A stretch of 64,000 bases of DNA from Pseudoalteromonas sp. Scap06 (GTDB lineage Bacteria > Pseudomonadota > Gammaproteobacteria > Enterobacterales > Alteromonadaceae), in the NCBI RefSeq assembly GCF_013394165.1, contig NZ_CP041330.1, positions 1,542,501 to 1,606,500 on the forward strand. The letters are read 5' to 3'. Positions within the stretch are counted from its first letter, which is position 1; the number at the start of each line of letters is the position of its first letter. Shown piece after piece: positions 56,819 to 64,000 of this stretch. Both the position numbers and the translations under genes were made by a program. A model generated the notes under the pieces. The model worked only from the letters and a program-made list of their open reading frames with translations, had not been told where the DNA came from and made no database searches.

Positions 56819-58780
56819 ATGTTAGAACAAAAACTAGAACTAAAACACACACAACTACGCAACCGTTTAGTAATGGGATCAATGCATACCGGCCTTGAAG
56901 AAGGTTGGCACAATCGTAAACGCCTTCGTGCCTTTTATGAAGCACGTGCCAAAGGTGGCACTGCAATGCTTATTACCGGAGGCTACAGCCCTAACTTACG
57001 CGGTAAGTTAACGCCTATTTCCTCATCATTTAATAGTTATTATGATGTATTTAAGCATCGTGCATATACGCAAGCTGTTCATCAACATGGTGGTAAAATA
57101 TGTTTGCAATTATTACATGCTGGGCGTTATGCGTATCACCCTTTTAATCAGGCACCAAGTGCTATAAAAGCCCCGATTAATCCATATAAACCAAAGGAAA
57201 TGTCTTTAAGTTCAATTAACAAAACGATTAAAGATTTTGCTCACTCGGCTTATTTAGCTGAAAAGGCTGGTTACGATGGCGTGGAAGTAATGGGCTCAGA
57301 AGGTTATTTGATTAATGAGTTTATGGCACCGCATACTAATAAACGAAACGACGAATTTGGCGGCAGCCTTGAAAACAGGATGCGTTTAGCCGTTGAAATT
57401 GTAAAAGCGGTAAGAGCAAAAGTATCGGATAAATTTTTAATTATTTTTAGACTCTCGGTTATAGATCTAATCCCTAATGGTTCCACCCCTGATGAAGTAA
57501 CTCAACAAGCTGTTGCACTTGAAAAAGCGGGTGTTGATATTTTTAATACCGGAATTGGTTGGCATGAAGCGCGCGTACCTACAATTGCGAGTATGGTGCC
57601 ACCAGGTGCATTTAAAGAAGCGTCAAAGCGTTTAAAAGATGTTATTAGCGTGCCTGTTATTGCGGTAAACCGCATTAATACCCCAGAGATTGCTAATGAT
57701 ATTTTAAATGCTGGCGAAGCTGATTTAATTTCTATGGCGCGTCCATTATTAGCCGATCCTGAATTTTTTAATAAATACGCGGCTAAGCAATCTGAGCATA
57801 TTAATATTTGTATTGGTTGTAATCAGGGTTGTTTAGATCATGTATTTAAAGGTAAGCGCGCTACCTGTTTAGTAAATCCACAAGCAGGTTTTGAGCTTGA
57901 TTACCCGTTAGAAAAAGCAGAGAAAGCTAAAAATGTATTAGTTGTTGGCGCTGGACCTGCAGGTTTATCGTCTAGCTGTTACTTAGCGCAAAAAGGGCAC
58001 AATGTAACCCTGATTGACCAAAAGCAACACATGGGTGGGCAATTCAATTTAGCGATGCAAATACCTGGTAAAGAAGACTTTAATCATACATTAGCTTACT
58101 TTACTAATGAACTTAAGCGTCTTAATGTAACCATTGAATTAGGCAAAGCATTTAGTGACAGTATGCTAACTGAGTTTGATGATGTGGTATTTGCAACCGG
58201 TGTAAGGCCACGTGAGGCTACGATTAAATGCAGCGATGATAAGCGTGTATTTGCTTACGATGAAGTTATACGCGGTGAAGTAGAGCTGGGTAATTCTATA
58301 GCTATATTAGGCGCAGGCGGTATTGGTTTTGATATGGTGGCATTTTTAAGTGAACATAAGTCACAAAGCATTAGCGACTTTAAAACCCAATGGGGTATAG
58401 AGTGCGAACCTCAACCGCACAAAGATGCTCGTCAGCTCTATATGCTAAAACGCAGTGCAGGGCGCTTTGGTGGTGACTTAGGTAAAACTACGGGTTGGAT
58501 CCACCGTCAAGTTGCCAAACAGCATGGTGTTAAACAAATTGCAGACTGCCAATACTATAGTTTTGATAAAAACGGCCTAACCATTAGTGTGGCTGGTGAA
58601 ACTCAAGTACTGCCAGTTGATACGGTTATTGCCTGCATTGGTCAAGTGTCTAACGACGAGTTATTTAAAGCACAAGCTGAGAGCGCCAACGTGCATGTTA
58701 TAGGTGGCGCTAAATTGGCTGCTGCTATTGATGCTAAACGCGCAATATTTGAAGCGTTACAAGTAGCAAGGCAAATTTAA
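56819..58780 (+). CDS. fadH: 2,4-dienoyl-CoA reductase (NADPH)
   Basis: Reduces 2,4-dienoyl-CoA during beta-oxidation of unsaturated fatty acids. 653 residues from the ATG giving MLEQKLELKH; a TTG four codons earlier is possible. The Old-Yellow-Enzyme barrel (1-330) binds FMN, with HGGKICLQLLHAGRYAY and GYDGVEVMGSEGYLINEF. The 4Fe-4S cluster cysteines are in NICIGCNQGCLDHV and RATCLVNP. The FAD and NADPH domain begins VLVVGAGPAGLSSS. Slightly shorter than E. coli FadH (about 670). Monocistronic. Confidence 0.93.
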   Translation: MLEQKLELKHTQLRNRLVMGSMHTGLEEGWHNRKRLRAFYEARAKGGTAMLITGGYSPNLRGKLTPISSSFNSYYDVFKHRAYTQAVHQHGGKICLQLLHAGRYAYHPFNQAPSAIKAPINPYKPKEMSLSSINKTIKDFAHSAYLAEKAGYDGVEVMGSEGYLINEFMAPHTNKRNDEFGGSLENRMRLAVEIVKAVRAKVSDKFLIIFRLSVIDLIPNGSTPDEVTQQAVALEKAGVDIFNTGIGWHEARVPTIASMVPPGAFKEASKRLKDVISVPVIAVNRINTPEIANDILNAGEADLISMARPLLADPEFFNKYAAKQSEHINICIGCNQGCLDHVFKGKRATCLVNPQAGFELDYPLEKAEKAKNVLVVGAGPAGLSSSCYLAQKGHNVTLIDQKQHMGGQFNLAMQIPGKEDFNHTLAYFTNELKRLNVTIELGKAFSDSMLTEFDDVVFATGVRPREATIKCSDDKRVFAYDEVIRGEVELGNSIAILGAGGIGFDMVAFLSEHKSQSISDFKTQWGIECEPQPHKDARQLYMLKRSAGRFGGDLGKTTGWIHRQVAKQHGVKQIADCQYYSFDKNGLTISVAGETQVLPVDTVIACIGQVSNDELFKAQAESANVHVIGGAKLAAAIDAKRAIFEALQVARQI

Positions 58781-58869
58781 TCTTTAAGGGCGAAATAATT
58801 TAGCTCTGTGCGCGGTCATGTTTGTTTATAGTCTATAACTTAATAAACAATGAACATACAAGAGTGCGC

Positions 58870-59559
58870 ATGATTAAATTAATTACACTTTACGACAATA
58901 TTATAGGTAAATTATCTTTATTGGATGGTTTGCCTGCTTTGCTTTTTCGCTTGATTTTAGCGCCTGTAATGATTATTGCAGGCTATAACAAACTCGCAAT
59001 AAGTGGCGATACTAATGGTTTTTTTAATCAGTTTTTAGCCTCTGATGATGTCGTTCAGTGGTTTGGCAATAGTGACTGGGGATTAGGATTACCGTTTCCT
59101 GATTTGCTGGCTTTTTTAGCCGGTTGGAGTGAGTTTTTAGGAGGTTGGTTTTTACTTATTGGTTTATTTACGCGATTAGTGAGTATTCCACTTATGTTTA
59201 CAATGGTGGTAGCAGCAACAACAGTACACTGGCATAACGGCTGGTTTGCTATAGCGCCAACAAATCCACAAACAAGTGCCGCCCAAGTACTTGATTGGCT
59301 ATCAGTCCCTGGTGCCAAAGAAAGCCTTGAAAATTCAAAAGAAGTACAAGTCCGCATAGGTAAAATTCGCAGCTTAGTTGAAGAATATGGCTTTGAAGAT
59401 TACCTATACGAAAAAGGTAAACCATCAATACTAAATAACGGCATCGAATTTTCTGCTATTTATTTTGCCATGTTACTTAGCTTATTCTGTACCGGAGGTG
59501 GGCGTTTTGTAAGCCTAGATTATTGGTTTAAACGCGGTGCCTACATCAATAGTTACTAG
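58870..59559 (+). CDS. DoxX-family membrane protein
   Basis: 229 residues from the ATG giving MIKLITLYDNIIG; earlier in-frame codons add a polar piece without family resemblance. Four to five membrane helices with the DoxX core RLILAPVMIIAGYNKL, AGWSEFLGGWFLLIGLFTR and the C-terminal GGGRFVSLDYWFK. DoxX proteins are linked to quinone or thiosulfate redox reactions and oxidative stress, but the reaction of this long form is unknown. It contains an unusual 90-residue hydrophilic insertion (about 125-205). Same strand as fadH, 90 bp later. Confidence 0.82.
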   Translation: MIKLITLYDNIIGKLSLLDGLPALLFRLILAPVMIIAGYNKLAISGDTNGFFNQFLASDDVVQWFGNSDWGLGLPFPDLLAFLAGWSEFLGGWFLLIGLFTRLVSIPLMFTMVVAATTVHWHNGWFAIAPTNPQTSAAQVLDWLSVPGAKESLENSKEVQVRIGKIRSLVEEYGFEDYLYEKGKPSILNNGIEFSAIYFAMLLSLFCTGGGRFVSLDYWFKRGAYINSY

Positions 59560-59669
59560 GATATAAACACTCGCTTCATTAATTTTATCTGCTTGGTAGT
59601 TTTAACCCTGCAGTGTTTATTTTTTACTTATAAATGTTACTCTTACGTTTTGAATTTTGAGAGCACACT

Positions 59670-60218
59670 ATGGATGCTATTGAGCTTTTACTCACTCGCC
59701 AATCTGATGCAAAATTGACAGCGCCAGGGCCTAATGAAGAGCAGTTAAACATTATTCAGCAGGCTGGGTTGAGAGTGCCCGATCATGGCTGTATTGCACC
59801 GTGGCAATATATTATTGTTCAAGGTGATGCGCGTCATAAGTTAGGTGAAATTTATTATCAAAGCGCTATAGCAGAGCAGCAGGCTGAAAAAGTAATTAAT
59901 CGCGCTAAGGAGTTACCGCTTAGAGCACCCATGATTATTATTGCGATTGCAAAATATCAACCACACCCAAAAGTTTCTAGAATTGAACAAGTACAAAGCG
60001 CAGGTTGTGGCGTATTGGCAATGCAACAAGCCGCATTCGCTCAGGGGTTAGGCGGTATTTGGCGTACGGGTTACTTTGCACAAAGCCCCAGTGTTAAACA
60101 GGCGCTTAACTTAAATGATGATGATGAAATAGTCGGTTATTTATATTTAGGGACGCCGGCAATTGAATGCAAAAAGTCACCAAGGCACAAACCAGAAAAT
60201 TATTTTAGTTTTTTGTAG
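59670..60218 (+). CDS. ydjA: Nitroreductase-family protein YdjA
   Basis: 182-residue FMN oxidoreductase. It opens MDAIELLLTRQSDAKLTAPG like E. coli YdjA (minimal nitroreductase); FMN-contact regions are RVPDHGCIAPWQYIIVQGD, RIEQVQSAGCGVLAMQQAAF and GLGGIWRTGYFA. It reduces nitro or quinone compounds with NAD(P)H in vitro in relatives; the natural substrate is unknown. Cytoplasmic homodimer. Monocistronic with GAGAG before the start. Confidence 0.9.
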   Translation: MDAIELLLTRQSDAKLTAPGPNEEQLNIIQQAGLRVPDHGCIAPWQYIIVQGDARHKLGEIYYQSAIAEQQAEKVINRAKELPLRAPMIIIAIAKYQPHPKVSRIEQVQSAGCGVLAMQQAAFAQGLGGIWRTGYFAQSPSVKQALNLNDDDEIVGYLYLGTPAIECKKSPRHKPENYFSFL

Positions 60219-60418
60219 AAATAGTATGAACTTTTTATATTCAATATAGTCATAATTCATTAAGTTAATCGTGTTACACTACTGCGGTTAATATTGTAGC
60301 TGCGAGAAGCGCACGGAAGCACTAAACGTAATAAATCTTCTTCAGTTTGTTTTTTAATCGGTTGTTTTTTGGTAATGTATGGAAAGTCTTACCAATAATA
60401 ACGATAAAGAAGACGAAA

Positions 60419-60799
60419 ATGATGGGAAATTTATTTTTACGTGAAAAAGAAAACTGGTTTGCTTGGTCAATCTGGGGTGTAGTTGGCGCGCTTGCGACAT
60501 TTTATGTTGCAATGAGCACTCAAGCTGAGCATTTTATTGCTGCTTCAGCAATAGGGGTGCTGGTATTGCTAACTTGGTGGATGCAACAATCGAAACGGTT
60601 TGATTTTGGCAGAGCCTTTAAAATATGTTGTTATGTTTTACTGTTCACTGTACTGCCTTCATTTGTATTGGTTGTGATCCCGAGCGATGACCTTAATCGC
60701 TTCGATTTAATATTTCAAAGTATTGCATTTTTAACAGCCAGCTTATTGGTCTGTTTAGTGTGCTCTTGGATTGCTCGTAGGCCTAAGCAATATTACTAA
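60419..60799 (+). CDS. Small four-helix membrane protein, unknown function
   Basis: 126 residues from the ATG at 60419 (second ATG at 60422), placed by AAGAAG upstream; the frame from 60347 adds residues that do not look coding. Three to four hydrophobic helices (about 18-35, 40-58, 72-90, 102-120) with a basic end RRPKQYY. Not recognised. Confidence 0.6.
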   Translation: MMGNLFLREKENWFAWSIWGVVGALATFYVAMSTQAEHFIAASAIGVLVLLTWWMQQSKRFDFGRAFKICCYVLLFTVLPSFVLVVIPSDDLNRFDLIFQSIAFLTASLLVCLVCSWIARRPKQYY

Positions 60800-60905
60800 T
60801 AATGGCTAATTGATAACTAAAGCGGTTTATATTTAACTATTTAGCCGGTTTTATTAAAATAGGGCTTTACAAGCTAAGCGTATGATCTTATTATGCGCGC
60901 CGTAC

Positions 60906-60996
60906 GGAGAGATGGCAGAGTGGTCGAATGCACCGGTCTTGAAAACCGGCAGGGGTTTATAGCCCCTCTAGGGTTCAAATCCCTATCTCTCCACCA
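60906..60996 (+). tRNA. tRNA-Ser (anticodon UGA)
   Basis: 91 nt including encoded CCA. Acceptor GGAGAGA/TCTCTCC, anticodon loop CTTGAAA with anticodon TGA, T arm TAGGG-TTCAAAT-CCCTA, and the long variable arm AGGGGTTTATAGCCCCT typical of serine tRNAs. The discriminator base is A rather than the G of E. coli serine tRNAs. Confidence 0.97.
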
Positions 60997-61002
60997 TTAT
61001 TT

Positions 61003-61029
61003 AAAAAACCGCCTTATTGGCGGTTTTTT
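61003..61029 (+). terminator. Intrinsic terminator after tRNA-Ser
   Basis: AAAAAACCGCC/GGCGGTTTTTT with a 5 nt loop, 7 nt after the tRNA end. It lies 19 nt before the next start, so that gene has its own start of transcription or reads through. Confidence 0.88.
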
Positions 61030-61047
61030 GCTATCTGGAGCTTTATA

Positions 61048-61434
61048 ATGTCACAGTCCCCGGAATTATCCTTTTCTAAACGTTTACTTAAGCACATTCT
61101 TCTATGGACTGTGTTTGGTTATTGTTACCAAAGCGCCATATCGTTATTACAAAAAATGGCTATTGATGCATATCCAGAAGACGCACTAATAATGACCTTA
61201 TTATATGGCATCGGGTTTAATATTTTATCGGGGCATTTAATTACAAAATACGATAATTATTGGCCTGTATGGGGCGCGTTTTATATTGGCACTATCGGTT
61301 TAGTAGCTGTGCCTCTTTTACTGGTCGGTGTGGCTGGATTATTGTCGATGAGCTTACTTGTTGGAATTTTGCTCAGTTTGCCTGTGTGTACCTTTGCTAT
61401 TGGTTTAATTAAAGAAAAACTCAATAAAAACTAG
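61048..61434 (+). CDS. Small membrane protein, unknown function
   Basis: 128 residues, not recognised. Three hydrophobic segments (about 15-35, 50-62, 72-112), with a polar loop SLLQKMAIDAYPEDAL between the first two. GGAG 9 nt before the ATG supports the start. It sits between the tRNA terminator and fklB, 69 bp before the latter. Confidence 0.6.
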   Translation: MSQSPELSFSKRLLKHILLWTVFGYCYQSAISLLQKMAIDAYPEDALIMTLLYGIGFNILSGHLITKYDNYWPVWGAFYIGTIGLVAVPLLLVGVAGLLSMSLLVGILLSLPVCTFAIGLIKEKLNKN

Positions 61435-61503
61435 CCCCAAAGACCTTTTATTTTGTGATAGCATATACGGGTCTTTTAACTAACAAAACGTGAATAACAC
61501 ATT

Positions 61504-62121
61504 ATGTCAGATAATTTTACTACAGATGCTGAAAAAGCAAGTTACGGTATTGGCTTACAAATGGGTGAGCAACTTAAGGCTAATCCTTTTGAAGGTTTAA
61601 ACTTAAATTCAGTATTTGAAGGCATGAAAGATGCGTATGCAGGCAGTGCTTTTCAAGTTGAGATCCCTGAGATCCAAGCTGCATTTGAAAAAATTAACGA
61701 AGAGATCCAAGCTCGTCGTGAAGAAGAAGCTAAAGTACTCGCTGCTGAAGGCATTGCATTTTTAGAAGAAAACGCAAAACGTCCTGAAATTACAGTAACT
61801 GAGTCAGGTCTTCAGTACGAAGTACTTGCAACAGGTGAAGGCGAGAAGCCAACTGCTGAGTCTACAGTACGTGTTGATTACCACGGTACTTTAGTAAACG
61901 GTACTGTTTTTGACAGCTCATACGAGCGCGGTCAACCTGCTGAATTCCCAGTGGGCGGCGTGATCAAAGGTTGGACTGAAGCATTACAAATGATGCCAGT
62001 AGGTACTAAGTGGCGTTTATACGTTCCTCATGAGCTTGCTTATGGTGAACGTGGTGCCGGTGCAGCAATCGCACCTTACTCAACACTTGTATTCGACGTT
62101 GAGTTACACGCAATTCTTTAA
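61504..62121 (+). CDS. fklB: FKBP-type peptidyl-prolyl cis-trans isomerase
   Basis: 205 residues. An N-terminal helical dimerisation domain (1-95; YGIGLQMGEQLKANPFEGL) is followed by the FKBP domain (about 100-205) with VRVDYHGTLVNGTVFDSSYE, GVIKGWTEALQMMPVGTKWR and YVPHELAYGERGAG. This is the FklB (FKBP22) layout. No signal peptide, so it is cytoplasmic. A protein-folding catalyst; monocistronic with a strong terminator. Confidence 0.94.
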   Translation: MSDNFTTDAEKASYGIGLQMGEQLKANPFEGLNLNSVFEGMKDAYAGSAFQVEIPEIQAAFEKINEEIQARREEEAKVLAAEGIAFLEENAKRPEITVTESGLQYEVLATGEGEKPTAESTVRVDYHGTLVNGTVFDSSYERGQPAEFPVGGVIKGWTEALQMMPVGTKWRLYVPHELAYGERGAGAAIAPYSTLVFDVELHAIL

Positions 62122-62150
62122 TTAGAACGTACATAACATTTTAGTTATGA

Positions 62151-62185
62151 AAAAACCGCATTCATTAATATGAATGCGGTTTTTT
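62151..62185. terminator. Strong bidirectional terminator
   Basis: AAAAACCGCATTCAT/ATGAATGCGGTTTTT, 15 bp perfect stem with a 4 nt loop; serves fklB and the convergent TonB receptor gene. Confidence 0.92.
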
Positions 62186-62210
62186 ATTGTCTCATTAAAC
62201 TGATCTTTGC

Positions 62211-64000
62211 TTAAAAGTAGCCTCTTACTCCAAATTGGAAGTTACGACCAGGAAGTGGCGCGGTGTCTTTAATAAACGAGCTGTGTACAAAACCAAGTTC
62301 ATCAGTAATGTTATCAACACTTAGGTAAAGCTGTGAGTCAACGGCACCTAAATCAAGCTGATAATTGGCTTGTAAATCAATCAATGTATAGCCATCTGTT
62401 GCTGTTTCGTATGCACTAATATCATTTTGCTCAAAATAATGTGTTCCTGTTAAGGTAAATTGTGCGCTACCTAGGGTGTATTGAAGTTCTGAACCCAATT
62501 TATTAGCAGGAATGCGTGGTAAATTTCCTTCATTATCTTTTAGTTTGGCGCGAGTAGAATCACCAAATACTTTTACCATGGCGCTGGGGTTTATTTGATA
62601 ATGTACATCAAATTCAAAACCATACAGCTCAGCATCTTTACTTGTGAACTGATAAACATCAATTGCGTCACTGTGACCATTGGCTGCAGGTTCAAAACCA
62701 TCCATTTCATCAAACACTAATCCTGTGTTTTGCTGATAATAAAAGTTTTTAATGTCGTTATAGAAAAAGTTGACAGTGTAACCAAAGTCTCCACTAAAGC
62801 GACGTAAACTAATATCTAGATTAGTTGATGTTTCTTGTTTAATTTCTTCAGGCTCAAAATGCGCTTCGTTACCTTCAATATGGTAACCCAAACCAAGTTC
62901 ATAAGTCCCGGTAGCAATATGCACACCATTAGAGAGTAGCTCCGCTGAAAGTGGTGCACGTTCTGAATGTGACAAACTAACGGCTAGGTTGTGACTTGGC
63001 ATATACTCCCAAATCGCACCTGCTGAGGCACTTAGATTAGTAAAGCTTTGGGTGTAGTTAACAGTTTCATCTGCTGATACAGGTTCGTCATCATGGCTGT
63101 GCTGATGCGTATCTACATCACTTTTTATCTCATAATCTTCTAAACGGGCGCCAAGTTCTACGGTGACGTCACCAAACTTGCGTTCTTCAAGTAAATATAG
63201 CGCATGAGTCGTAGTGATACTTGCAGGTGTAAAGGCTTCTTCACCAATCGCGTCATAATCAGACTCACTATAGTGATAGCCAATCATGCCATGCCATTGG
63301 CCTAATTGATGCTCTACGTTTAAACGTGCTTCAGTGGTTTCATTACTAAAAGTGGTGCCAATAGCGCCGTCTTCAATTTCACTATGGGTATAGTCTGTGT
63401 AACCAAGACGTAGGTTAATAGACTCAATCCAGTTATCATGAAATGCATAACTTACCAGCCCCTGCCAACGGTCTTGTTCTAAATGAGCATAAACAGGTGT
63501 TTCTGAATGTTCTTCACCTTCGTGTTCTTCATGCTCGCCTGCTTCTTCATGTGCATGATCGTGTTCATGATGAGCATGTGAATGGCCTGGAATACCATAG
63601 TCTGTTTCGATATTACCGTATGAAAATCCAACGGTTAAATGCTCACCCACATAGCTAGTACCAAAATTAACTGTTTCACTGTCTATAAAGGTATTTTCAA
63701 CTGAAGTAGCTGTTTCTTCATCGCCTTCAACATGTACTTCACCTTCTTCATGTTCATCCGGTAAATTAAAACGAGGTGTTTGGTAATCATCACCGCTGCG
63801 TTTAGTACCATCAAAATGGAAATTAAAGTTATTGCTACCCGTTTCTAGTTTTGCTGCGTAGGTATTCGCATTTGAAACTGTATCGTGTGTGTATTGGGCA
63901 GCTCCAGATAGAGAGTCAATGTTATTGGTTGGAATACGGTTATCAACCACATTGACTACACCACCAATAGCACCAGAGCCATAAAGTAGAGTGCTTGGGC
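62211..64000 (-). CDS. TonB-dependent outer-membrane receptor with His-rich segment (N-terminus beyond the window)
   Basis: Outer-membrane beta-barrel importer, C-terminal about 596 residues visible. The frame runs past the right edge; at 64000 it reads the plug-domain motif PSTLLYGSGAIGGVVNVVDN, so the internal GTG at 63950 is not the start. The barrel ends with the expected terminal aromatic FQFGVRGYF. An extracellular-type loop is rich in histidine and acid (HAHHEHDHAHEE and neighbours), with further HE-rich patches before and after. Such loops bind zinc in ZnuD-like receptors, so a zinc or other metal substrate is likely; the metal is inferred. Confidence 0.88.
   Translation of the reverse strand, partial: PSTLLYGSGAIGGVVNVVDNRIPTNNIDSLSGAAQYTHDTVSNANTYAAKLETGSNNFNFHFDGTKRSGDDYQTPRFNLPDEHEEGEVHVEGDEETATSVENTFIDSETVNFGTSYVGEHLTVGFSYGNIETDYGIPGHSHAHHEHDHAHEEAGEHEEHEGEEHSETPVYAHLEQDRWQGLVSYAFHDNWIESINLRLGYTDYTHSEIEDGAIGTTFSNETTEARLNVEHQLGQWHGMIGYHYSESDYDAIGEEAFTPASITTTHALYLLEERKFGDVTVELGARLEDYEIKSDVDTHQHSHDDEPVSADETVNYTQSFTNLSASAGAIWEYMPSHNLAVSLSHSERAPLSAELLSNGVHIATGTYELGLGYHIEGNEAHFEPEEIKQETSTNLDISLRRFSGDFGYTVNFFYNDIKNFYYQQNTGLVFDEMDGFEPAANGHSDAIDVYQFTSKDAELYGFEFDVHYQINPSAMVKVFGDSTRAKLKDNEGNLPRIPANKLGSELQYTLGSAQFTLTGTHYFEQNDISAYETATDGYTLIDLQANYQLDLGAVDSQLYLSVDNITDELGFVHSSFIKDTAPLPGRNFQFGVRGYF

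Overview
The window is about 40% GC chromosomal DNA from a marine gammaproteobacterium of the Alteromonadales, most probably Pseudoalteromonas or a close relative. The assignment rests on the gene set: FabY-type fatty-acid initiation, a second SecD-SecF pair without YajC, a DUF3010 protein, an M13 peptidase lipoprotein and a His-rich TonB receptor. It also rests on codon use and on the gene order thrS-infC-rpmI-rplT. This is inference from sequence patterns; no database search was run. Most of the window is housekeeping DNA, with about 60 protein genes, one tRNA-Ser and many clear intrinsic terminators. There is no rRNA, CRISPR array or complete insertion sequence.

Layout, left half. A truncated sterol-desaturase-type gene (left edge) is followed by yeeN, an M13 peptidase and an Atm1-like ABC exporter on the minus strand. 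Next come the secD-secF pair, a 166 bp MITE-like element, a Gre-like factor, a small hydrolase and PhnA/YjdM. At 11.5-14.7 kb is an operon of a RimK-like ATP-grasp ligase, a GNAT/C39-peptidase fusion and a frameshifted mgtC, preceded by a long leader hairpin. Then follow a GAF-EAL phosphodiesterase, a GlxA-type regulator divergent from fabY, a DUF1624 membrane protein, and glutathione-dependent formaldehyde detoxification (adhC-fghA) divergent from a LysR regulator with a strong palindrome between them. lolCDE, yehS and gdhA close this half.

From 29.5 to 36.9 kb the window looks accessory: small secreted or membrane proteins, an AhpD-like/AraC pair, and a BlaI-type repressor with a membrane M56 peptidase fused to a periplasmic M23 (LytM) domain. 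A divergent esterase shares two matching 18 bp operators with this pair; a secreted hydrolase and an acyltransferase follow. This is the best candidate for a little-described system: a BlaR1-like sensor-protease whose sensor has been replaced by a cell-wall peptidase domain.

Right half. An acyl-CoA synthetase and DUF3010 precede the translation cluster thrS-infC-rpmI-rplT. The thrS leader carries two hairpins whose loops present UGU and CGU, the threonine anticodons, and matches the known autoregulatory operator design; infC starts with AUU. Then come an M14 peptidase, a glyoxalase-II-like hydrolase, an Lrp regulator, a SulP transporter, a LytS/LytTR two-component pair, pyk divergent from gnd with a LacI-type palindrome between them, sppA-ansA, fadH, a DoxX protein, a YdjA-like nitroreductase, tRNA-Ser(UGA), an FKBP isomerase and a truncated His-rich TonB receptor (right edge).
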